Shown here: one piece after another, positions 14,853 through 22,007 of the stretch | How positions within the stretch are numbered: the stretch's first letter is position 1 | Layout of the letters: every line of letters starts with the position of its first letter | Source: an uncultured Lysobacteraceae bacterium | GTDB taxonomy: Bacteria; Pseudomonadota; Gammaproteobacteria; Xanthomonadales; Xanthomonadaceae | Assembly: GCA_946480825.1 (NCBI GenBank) | Contig: CAMLLG010000041.1 | Coordinates: 1-35,707 of the forward strand | Reading direction: 5' to 3' | DNA: 35,707 nt | The notes under the pieces: generated by a model | Database searches by the model: none | The model's input: the letters and a program-made list of their open reading frames with translations, nothing else | Told to the model about the DNA's origin: nothing | Position numbers and translations under genes: made by a program

Positions 14853-17330
14853 ATGACCCGGTTCTCCCACCCCGGCTGGCGCGCGCTGGCCGGCATCGTC
14901 GCCACTGCGCTGCTGTTCGGCCTCTATGCGTTGGGCGGCATCGGCCATCTGCTCGGTTTCGTCCTGCTGGTGCCCTGGCTGCTGGCGCTGGATGCGGGCC
15001 GCAGCGGCGCCCGCGCGGTGCTGAGCGGATGGGCGATGAGCGTCGCCTTCGTCGCCGCGGTGCTGGCCTGGTTCGGCGTCGCCATCGCGACCTACACCGG
15101 CCTGCATGGCGCCATCGGCGTGGCGGTGGTGCTGATCGCCGCGCCGTTGCTGCAGCCGCAGTTCCTCGCATTCGCGCTGGTGCGGCATCTGGCGGGACGG
15201 CGCCACGGCCCGGTGCTGCGCGCGCTGGCCGCGGCGTGCGCGTGGGTGGCGGTGGAATGGCTGTATCCCAAACTGCTGGGCGACACCTTCGGCCATGGCT
15301 TGGCGCCGTCGCCGTGGCTGCGCCAATTCGCCGATGTCGGCGGTGCGGCCGGCCTCACGTTCCTGTTGATCCTGACCAACGAGGCCATCGCCGCCGCCAT
15401 CGCGCGCCGCCGCGAGGGTGCGCGCGCGATGGCACGGCCGTTGGCGGTCGCCGCCGCCGTCGTCGCGCTGCTGGCCGGTTACGGCGCGGTGCGTCTGTCG
15501 ATGCTGGACACGGCGTCCGCCGACGACGAACCGCTGCGCATCGGCCTGGTGCAGTCCAACATCGTCAACTACGACAGCCTGCGTCGCGAGATGGGCGCCT
15601 ACGGTGTCGTGCGGCATGTGCTCGACACCCACTACGCGATGTCCCACGAGGCGGTGGAACGGCATGGCGTGGATGCGCTGCTGTGGTCGGAGACCGTGTA
15701 TCCGACCACGTTCGGGCATCCGAAGAGCGAAGCCGGCGCCGAACTCGATCGCGAGATCCAGCACTTCATTTCCGCGGCCGGCGTGCCGCTGGTGTTCGGC
15801 ACTTACGACATCGATGCCGAGGGCGAATACAACGCCGCGGGTTTCCTCGAACCGGTGCCGATCCCGCTGACGTTCTATCGCAAGACCCGGCTGTTCCTGC
15901 TGACCGAACGCGTGCCGGCGTGGCTCGACGGCCCGACGCTGCGGCGCGCGCTGCCGTGGGCCGGCACCTGGCGGCCGGGCGATGGTGCGCGCGTGTTCCC
16001 GCTGCGGCTCGCCGACGGCCGCGAGATTCCGGCGCTGCCGATGATCTGCCTGGACGATGTCGACACCGGGCTCGGCATCGACGGCGCGCGCCTCGGGGCG
16101 CGGGTGATCCTCGGGCTGTCGAACGATTCCTGGTTCACCGCGCATCCCACCGGCGCCAACCTGCATCTCACGGTCGCCACGTTCCGCAGCATCGAAACCC
16201 GTCTGCCGCAGCTGCGCGTGACCAGCAACGGCATCAGCGCCGCGATCGACGCGCGCGGCGAGGTGATCGCCCGCACCGCGATGGGCGAACGCAGGCTGCT
16301 GATCGGCGAGGCGTCCATCGGCGAGCCGCCGGCGACGCTGATGGTGGCCTGGGGCGATTGGGTCGGCCGCGCCGCGTGCGTGCTGCTGTTGTTGCTGTCG
16401 GTGTCGCCCGCGATGGCATTCCTGCGCCGGCGCGCCATGCGCGCCGCGACGCCGCATGCCGCACGGCAGACCGCGGATCCGCGGATCGATGCGGTGGTGT
16501 TGACGTCCACCTGGCGGATCGCGGCGGGACTGCTGCAGGCGTTCGCCTGGGGCAGCCTGCTGTGGATGGGCATCGAATGGCTGGCGATGCCTGACGCGCA
16601 GTCCAATCCGCTGACCCGGATCTGGCGTTTCGCCGGCCTGTTCCTGGCGCCGTCGGCGGCCGCGTGGTGCATCGCCCGCGCGTTCGCCGCCACCATGCGC
16701 ATCGAAGGCGACGCGCTGGTGCTGGAGCAGCGCGAGCGCCGCATCGAAATCCCGCTGGAGAACATCGCGGCGGTCGAGCCGTGGACGCTGCCGTTGCCGA
16801 CGACGGGGGCGTGGCTGCGGCTCGGATCGGGGCGCCGCTGGTCGCACGGCCTCGCGTTGGCCGATGTCGCCGGTCTGATCGACGCGCTGGTCCGCGCCGG
16901 TGTGCGCCCCGCAGCCGCGCAGACGCGGATCGGCGCTGCGGTTCTGCGCGCGCGCGCCGCCGCGCCGCGCTGGCGCATCGATCACCCCCTGGTGAAGTTC
17001 GTGCTGTTTCCGCTGGTGCCGGCGATTCCGGCGTTCCGCCTGCATCAGCAGATCGCGTTCGGAGGCCCGTTCGGCGAGTACTACACCTACGGGCTGCAGG
17101 CCTACGTCGTCGCGTTCCTGATCTGGTGGGCGTCGTGGGCGATCGGTCTGGTGCTGTTCGCGGCCGCGCTGCGCATCGTCATCGAAGCGGGCGTCGTGCT
17201 GTCGCTGTTGTTGCGCCGGCCTGCGGCCGACGCGCGTGCGGTCCATGTGCGCTCGACGCCGGAGGCGGTGGGTCGCCTGTTGTTCTTCGTCGGCGTCCCG
17301 GTCTGGCTCCTGCTGCGCCTGTTGCTCTAG
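14853..17330 (+). CDS. Lnt-like membrane nitrilase-fold acyltransferase with a long C-terminal extension
   Basis: 825 residues, against about 500-540 for apolipoprotein N-acyltransferase (Lnt), which adds the third acyl chain to lipoproteins. Seen: about six membrane segments in residues 10-215. A nitrilase (carbon-nitrogen hydrolase) domain follows at about 228-450 with a complete triad: E280 (LLWSETVYP), K344 (FYRKTRLF) and C399 (MICLDDVD). The motif LSNDSWF at 422-428 is typical of Lnt. After a further membrane helix (VLLLLLSVSPAMAFL) come some 350 extra residues with several more membrane segments. They flank a soluble piece, MRIEGDALVLEQRERRIEIP to GLALADVAGLIDAL, that looks like a bacterial PH-type domain. 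Canonical Lnt lacks this region. It may be a second, specialised Lnt. A short hairpin (GTGCCG/CGGCAC, 17413-17428) lies 83 bp after its stop. Confidence 0.85.
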   Translation: MTRFSHPGWRALAGIVATALLFGLYALGGIGHLLGFVLLVPWLLALDAGRSGARAVLSGWAMSVAFVAAVLAWFGVAIATYTGLHGAIGVAVVLIAAPLLQPQFLAFALVRHLAGRRHGPVLRALAAACAWVAVEWLYPKLLGDTFGHGLAPSPWLRQFADVGGAAGLTFLLILTNEAIAAAIARRREGARAMARPLAVAAAVVALLAGYGAVRLSMLDTASADDEPLRIGLVQSNIVNYDSLRREMGAYGVVRHVLDTHYAMSHEAVERHGVDALLWSETVYPTTFGHPKSEAGAELDREIQHFISAAGVPLVFGTYDIDAEGEYNAAGFLEPVPIPLTFYRKTRLFLLTERVPAWLDGPTLRRALPWAGTWRPGDGARVFPLRLADGREIPALPMICLDDVDTGLGIDGARLGARVILGLSNDSWFTAHPTGANLHLTVATFRSIETRLPQLRVTSNGISAAIDARGEVIARTAMGERRLLIGEASIGEPPATLMVAWGDWVGRAACVLLLLLSVSPAMAFLRRRAMRAATPHAARQTADPRIDAVVLTSTWRIAAGLLQAFAWGSLLWMGIEWLAMPDAQSNPLTRIWRFAGLFLAPSAAAWCIARAFAATMRIEGDALVLEQRERRIEIPLENIAAVEPWTLPLPTTGAWLRLGSGRRWSHGLALADVAGLIDALVRAGVRPAAAQTRIGAAVLRARAAAPRWRIDHPLVKFVLFPLVPAIPAFRLHQQIAFGGPFGEYYTYGLQAYVVAFLIWWASWAIGLVLFAAALRIVIEAGVVLSLLLRRPAADARAVHVRSTPEAVGRLLFFVGVPVWLLLRLLL

Positions 17331-17457
17331 CGACAGCGCCACTGCGCTCAGGACGAGGACGGGCTGCTCTGCGTCGGTCCTGCAACGGACTGCCTTACAA
17401 TCCGGCGACGCGGTGCCGAGTCCGGCACATGCGTTCCTTCCTCGCCCCGGATGCCTC

Positions 17458-18240
17458 ATGTCCCTCTCCCGCGCGCTCGGCATATTCGCCCTGATGTTCG
17501 CCGCCACGACCGCGCAGGCGGCGAGCGCCGTCGCGGTCGCCGAGGTGGTCTCCGCGCAGACCCTCGAAAGAAAGGCGCCCGACAAGGGGCCGTTCGCGGC
17601 CGAGGTCGGCGGAAAGACCATGCTGCTGCCGCGTCCCGAGGGGTATGTCGGCCTGCAGGAGATGCCCGCGGAGTTCCGGGCCATCATCGAGGACTCGGTG
17701 CCGCCGCAGATGCGGCTGCTGCAGGCGATGGTGCACGTCGACGCGCTCACCCTGGATCCCTCGGAATACGCCGACGGCATCGCCATCGATACCTATGCGC
17801 TGCGCAGCCTCGAGAACGACGCCTTCTCCGATGCGGCCTGGGCTTCCATGCGCAGCAACATCGCCGCCGGCCTGCGTCGACAGGACATCGCGCCGCATGT
17901 CGAAAAGGGCGCCGATCTGCTCAACGATGCGCTGCAGACGCACATCGGCGCGGAGATCCGCTACGAGGCCGGGAAACCGGGCGAACAGGTGGTGTATCGC
18001 GAAGATGCGCGCTCTGTCCGCATGTATCTCGTGCTGCCGAGCCGGCAGACCATCGCGGGCGAGGTGTACGAGGTCGAGATGGTGCGGGTGATATCGATCA
18101 GCCTGATGCGGGGAAGGCTCGTCTATCTGGGCGGTTCGATGGAGTTTCCCGCCGGGCAGGCGGACATCGCGCGCGTCGTCGAACGCATGGATGCCTACGT
18201 CGAAGACGCGCATCGGCTCAATCCGGCGCAGGACGACTGA
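17458..18240 (+). CDS. Exported protein, paralogue family P, member 3
   Basis: 260 residues, exported (MSLSRALGIFALMFAATTAQA). It is the clearest match to the gene at 10458-11267: PRPEGYV, a helix ending MPAEFRAIIED, MRLLQAMVHVDALTLDPSEY, then EAGKPGEQVVYREDARSVRM and SMEFPAGQADIARV. The two share the signature GKPGEQVVYRED and the sequence around it almost unchanged, while their signal peptides and N-terminal linkers differ. Function unknown. It lies 88 bp upstream of the first effector gene on the same strand. The gap starts with a hairpin (TCCGGCC-CGC-GGCCGGA, 18250-18266) that could separate the two transcripts. Confidence 0.8.
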   Translation: MSLSRALGIFALMFAATTAQAASAVAVAEVVSAQTLERKAPDKGPFAAEVGGKTMLLPRPEGYVGLQEMPAEFRAIIEDSVPPQMRLLQAMVHVDALTLDPSEYADGIAIDTYALRSLENDAFSDAAWASMRSNIAAGLRRQDIAPHVEKGADLLNDALQTHIGAEIRYEAGKPGEQVVYREDARSVRMYLVLPSRQTIAGEVYEVEMVRVISISLMRGRLVYLGGSMEFPAGQADIARVVERMDAYVEDAHRLNPAQDD

Positions 18241-18328
18241 GGCTGCGGATCCGGCCCGCGGCCGGAACGGCGCGAATTCCGCGTTCTCCAGCGACGATAT
18301 CGGGCGCAACTCACACCAGGAGCGGGAC

Positions 18329-20239
18329 ATGGGATTCGAAACACGGACACTCGTCGGCGGCGGTCAGGTCACGCTGGCGTCCTGGGAAGATCAGAGTCCG
18401 CCGACGCACGGTGTCGACATGCGCAACAAGCCCTGGAACGCCGGCATGCCGCGCGATGGCTTGGCGTTCTACGAGTCCACCGTGCAGTACATGCGCAACG
18501 ACTGGGCGCAGGCGAACATGAGCCCGACGATGGTGCGGGTGGAGCAACCGGTCAGTACCGACCATGGTTTCGGCATGACCGTCGATTCGGTGGAGCACAA
18601 GGACCTGTTGTTGTTCCACAGCAAGGCCACCGACACCTGGCACACCGCCGAAGCGCTGGACATCGACCACGCCGCGGAGTGGAAGAAGCATCTGGTGGCG
18701 AAGGGCGTCACCAATCAGGCCGATGCGCAGATGGCGTACAACGACGTCGACAACCTGCGCCTGCTGCCGTCGGTGCACAACCGCTCGCGCGACAAGCTCG
18801 ATGGGCTGATCGAAGATCACGGACTCGATTCCACGCAATTCCGGAAGTGGCGGAAGGAGAACATCGACTTCGATCCCGGGACGACCCATCGCGCGTTCGA
18901 TCCCGACAGCGATGCCGTGGTCCGCCGCGCCTCGACCCGCGACACCGAATGGACCGTCGACGACGGCCGCAAGGGCCTGAGCTTCGATACCCGGGTCAAG
19001 AGCGTCTGGATGGAGCACGAATTGTCGAAGATCCACGTCGCCACGGTGACCATCCACGACGAAGCCAACAGCAAGGACTACAGCGTGCCGCTGTTCCGCT
19101 GCCCGGCCACCCAGCAGCTCGTCACCCGCGATGCGTTCGACATCGACCACAAGCATCCGTTCTCCGAAGTGCTGAAGGATCTGTGCGACCAGAGCATCGA
19201 CGGCAAGATCACCAAGGCCGAGGCGCTGGACGCCTACAACGACGTCGACAATCTGCGCCTGGTCAATCGCAGCGCGAATTCCTCGCACGAATGGGAGCTG
19301 GGGGCGCGCGGCGAATACGACAGCGACATCGATTTCGGCGCCGACGACACCCGCGGCATGTTCGACGACACGCTGCAGCCGCTGCGGATGAACGAGCCCG
19401 ACCACCCGAACTACGCCATGTACAAGAAGGCGCTGTCGGAAATCGAGACGATCGCGCCGGACAGTTCCGGCATCACCCATCTCGAACGCGAGAACGCGGC
19501 ATCGTCGCTGGTGCAGAGCGCGGTGGCCAAAGGCATGGACCGCATCGACGAGGTCGTCTTCAATCCGAAAAACCAGGAACTTCTGGCCGTGATGGGCGAC
19601 CCGCCGAGGAACGGGGCCTATGCCGCGCTGTCGATGTCGGACGCCATCGATCGCACGCTGGAGCAGAATTCGGACGTGATCGCGGTGATGCCCAAGCCGC
19701 ATGGGCCGATGCTGCAGCAGGCGCTGCAGGAAATGCGCGAGAACCAGCGTTTCGTCATGGGCCAGGCGCTGGATCTGCGCGACAAGGGCATTCTCGATTT
19801 CGAATACCCCACGCCGACGGGCCAGGCGAAGCCGGCGATGATGAGCAATCCCGCGCATCCCGATCACGCCGATTTCAAGACCGTCCGCGACTGGATCGAC
19901 CGCGTCGACCCGGAGCGGCGCACGCTGCCGCAGGACGGCTATCGCGACAATCTCGCCGCGGCGGTGGTGCTGGACGCGCGCAAGCACGGGCTGACCCACA
20001 TCGACGGCGTGATGATGAACCAGGACAAGACCAGCGTGATCGCGCTGCAGGGCAATCTGCAGAACCCGTCCGACCCCACCAATCAGATGGCCGCGACCAA
20101 CGTCTCGCGCGGCGCGCTGACGCCGGTGGACTACAGCACCCATGCCATGGATCAGGCGCGCCAGCTCGCGGCCCAGCAGGCCACGATGCAGGTGCAGCCG
20201 ACGACGCAGCAGCAGACCACGTCGGCGATGATCCACTGA
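18329..20239 (+). CDS. Predicted T4SS effector 1: two HNH nuclease modules and two XVIPCD-like domains
   Basis: 636 residues, no signal peptide; AGGAG (18318-18322) sets the start. Seen: two copies of a ~125-residue module. Module 1 (about 45-155) has ALDIDH with D113/H114, YNDVDNLRLL with N138 and N142, and HNRSRD with N151. Module 2 (about 215-325) has AFDIDH with D273/H274, YNDVDNLRLV with N304 and N308, and RSANSSHEWE with N317. This is an HNH (His-Me finger) nuclease layout resembling DUF1524-type HNH domains. From 358 to about 450 and from about 505 to the end lie two copies of a domain like the XVIPCD secretion signal (PDHPNYAMYKKAL...GMDRIDEVVF, and AHPDHADFKTVRDW...GLTHIDGVMM...VIALQGNL). 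The end is glutamine-rich (LAAQQATMQVQPTTQQQ), as in that signal. Likely role: antibacterial nuclease injected by an X-type T4SS. Confidence 0.8.
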   Translation: MGFETRTLVGGGQVTLASWEDQSPPTHGVDMRNKPWNAGMPRDGLAFYESTVQYMRNDWAQANMSPTMVRVEQPVSTDHGFGMTVDSVEHKDLLLFHSKATDTWHTAEALDIDHAAEWKKHLVAKGVTNQADAQMAYNDVDNLRLLPSVHNRSRDKLDGLIEDHGLDSTQFRKWRKENIDFDPGTTHRAFDPDSDAVVRRASTRDTEWTVDDGRKGLSFDTRVKSVWMEHELSKIHVATVTIHDEANSKDYSVPLFRCPATQQLVTRDAFDIDHKHPFSEVLKDLCDQSIDGKITKAEALDAYNDVDNLRLVNRSANSSHEWELGARGEYDSDIDFGADDTRGMFDDTLQPLRMNEPDHPNYAMYKKALSEIETIAPDSSGITHLERENAASSLVQSAVAKGMDRIDEVVFNPKNQELLAVMGDPPRNGAYAALSMSDAIDRTLEQNSDVIAVMPKPHGPMLQQALQEMRENQRFVMGQALDLRDKGILDFEYPTPTGQAKPAMMSNPAHPDHADFKTVRDWIDRVDPERRTLPQDGYRDNLAAAVVLDARKHGLTHIDGVMMNQDKTSVIALQGNLQNPSDPTNQMAATNVSRGALTPVDYSTHAMDQARQLAAQQATMQVQPTTQQQTTSAMIH

Positions 20240-20259
20240 GATCCGCCGAGCAGGTGTCT

Positions 20260-21801
20260 TCACCCGCCGGCGAGCGGCTGCTCGATGGTGATGGCGATGA
20301 ATTCCGCCGGATGCACGATCGCCACCATCACGTTGATGCGAAGGACGCCGTCGAGCAGATCGTCGGCGGTCATCGTGGTGCCGAGTCCGACCTGCACCGA
20401 GAACCCATCGCCGGCCTTCGCGCCCTGCAGTCCGCCCGCTTGCCAGAGGCCGGTGAGGAATCGTTCGATGGCGCTTTTCGCATGGCCCCAGGTGTTGGCG
20501 TCGTTCGCGGCGAACGCGCGCGTGCGCAACCATGCGCGGATCGACTGCTCGATCATGTGCGTCGTACGCCGGACGGAGATGTAGCGCCAGTCCTGGCTGT
20601 TGCCGTCGAGCGTGCGTGCGCCCCACAACACCGCGCCCTGGCCGGCGAAAAGGCGGAAGGCATTGATCGATTTTCCGCTCTCGGCATCGACGTTGAGCCC
20701 GCCCTGATCCCGGTCGTCGAGCCGCAGGGTCAGGTCGGTCACCGACGCCGGCGCGACGTTGGCCGGCGCGGTCCACACGCCGGCGTCGGCATCGACCTGC
20801 GCGAAGAGTCCGGCCACCGCGCCGGCGGGCGGCAGGGTGCCTGCCTTGCGTTCCGCGATGCCGATCAGCGCGGCGTAGGCCGGGCTGGCGGCCAGCAGCG
20901 CCCGATGATTCCGTGCGACATCGGCTGCGGTGCCGTCGGCGATCGACTGCAGCAGCTGCGCCGCCGCCGGATTCGGCATGTCCACGGGGCTCAGTATCGG
21001 CAGCAGCGAACGCGCGTCGCCGTCGTCCAGATCGGTGTAATCGAGGGCGCCGCTGCGCAGGGTCGTGACCAGGAACGGGTAATAGGCCGCGCCGACATCG
21101 AGGCCGACATCGCCGGTCGACCGGCGGAAGGCGGCGATGTCCTGCGGCCAGGTCTGCGGGTCCGGCCGCAGGCCGCCTTTCACGTCGATCAGCGTCATGC
21201 CGGTGCGCAACGCGGCGCTCTGCGCGAGCAGCGCCTGCGTCAGCGCGGACGCGTCGGCGTCGGGCAGCAGCGTCGCTTCCGGCACGACGTACAGCGTGAC
21301 GTCGGCGCTCGCGTTCAACGCTGCGAGCGCGGCCTGCAGATCGGCGAGCCGCACGTTCGGATTGATGAAGGTGGCGCCCGGCGTCGCCGCATGGCCCGTG
21401 GCGGCACCGAATGGGCCGGCGGACACGATCCGCGCCGACGTGCCGCCGTTCTCGAAGAACATCCGCACGCTGTCGCGCAGCCAGTACACGGTGCCCGGAT
21501 CGGGCTCGATCGTGCAGGTCACGATGCCGACCACGTCCGTATCCGTGCCGTTCGCGAGCGGCGACGTCAGCACCTGCACCCGATACCGCGGCGTCTGCGG
21601 CCGGGTGCCGGGCGGGCCGGTGAAGATCGCGTCGAATTCCGCCATCGATCCGATCTTCACCGGCACGTGCGTGCGGTCCCTGCCGTCCTCGAGCGCCTGC
21701 GCGGTGTAACCGATGAAGGCGGGGACGGCGGTCGCGACCGCGACGATATCGCCCGGGAAAGCGTTGCCGATGTCGACGCCCGGCGTCGTCGTTGCGTTCA
21801 T
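20260..21801 (-). CDS. Contractile injection system / phage tail sheath protein (orphan)
   Basis: 513 residues. The ATG at 21801 has AGGGGA upstream on the minus strand. Sheath proteins form the contracting outer tube of tails, R-pyocins, T6SS and extracellular contractile injection systems (eCIS). Seen: an N-terminus with NAFPGDIVAVATAVPAFIGY, typical of eCIS sheaths. The C-terminal part carries GKSINAFRLFAGQGAVLWGA, RTLDGNSQDWRYISVRR, ANTWGHAKSAIERFLTGLW and HPAEFIAITIEQPL, the conserved C-terminal sheath core. Length is in the usual 450-550 range and no damage is visible. No inner tube, baseplate, spike, tape-measure or ATPase gene is in the window. It converges with effector 1 (20 bp between stops) and is divergent from effector 2 (206 bp). 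A solitary sheath gene is unusual. It may be a relic or have a new role. Confidence 0.88.
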   Translation of the reverse strand: MNATTTPGVDIGNAFPGDIVAVATAVPAFIGYTAQALEDGRDRTHVPVKIGSMAEFDAIFTGPPGTRPQTPRYRVQVLTSPLANGTDTDVVGIVTCTIEPDPGTVYWLRDSVRMFFENGGTSARIVSAGPFGAATGHAATPGATFINPNVRLADLQAALAALNASADVTLYVVPEATLLPDADASALTQALLAQSAALRTGMTLIDVKGGLRPDPQTWPQDIAAFRRSTGDVGLDVGAAYYPFLVTTLRSGALDYTDLDDGDARSLLPILSPVDMPNPAAAQLLQSIADGTAADVARNHRALLAASPAYAALIGIAERKAGTLPPAGAVAGLFAQVDADAGVWTAPANVAPASVTDLTLRLDDRDQGGLNVDAESGKSINAFRLFAGQGAVLWGARTLDGNSQDWRYISVRRTTHMIEQSIRAWLRTRAFAANDANTWGHAKSAIERFLTGLWQAGGLQGAKAGDGFSVQVGLGTTMTADDLLDGVLRINVMVAIVHPAEFIAITIEQPLAGG

Positions 21802-21922
21802 CCTGTCGTCCCCTGTGTCCATCGAAGTCCGCGTCGTTCCGCAGCATAGCCGGGCGGGGCGCATGCCGCGCATGTGCCCGACGCATCCCCGCGGACGCAT
21901 GCAGGTCGACGTCGCACCGCCC

Positions 21923-21944
21923 GCGGTTGCGGGGCCGCAACCGC
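21923..21944. promoter_or_regulatory. Perfect 22-bp inverted repeat between sheath and effector 2
   Basis: GCGGTTGCGG-GG-CCGCAACCGC. It lies in the divergent control region, 122 bp upstream of the sheath start and 63 bp upstream of the effector 2 start. A second palindrome, CACACTGTGTG, follows at 21950-21960. Both are candidate operators. Confidence 0.45.
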
Positions 21945-22007
21945 AGCCGCACACTGTGTGGCCGGTCGCGTCGCGACCGATCCACCGCAGGGCGAAGGAG
22001 TGGCGTG

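Noticed and set aside
14694..17786. A 1030-codon open frame on the minus strand opposite the Lnt-like gene
   Set aside because: Rich in R, A, H and Q with no domain; it is the GC-rich shadow of the plus-strand gene, which has an intact catalytic triad and a proper start.
20260..21801. Sheath gene considered as part of a prophage or T6SS in the window
   Set aside because: No capsid, terminase, tube, baseplate, TssB/TssC or ClpV-like gene is present, and the sequence is eCIS-like rather than TssC.
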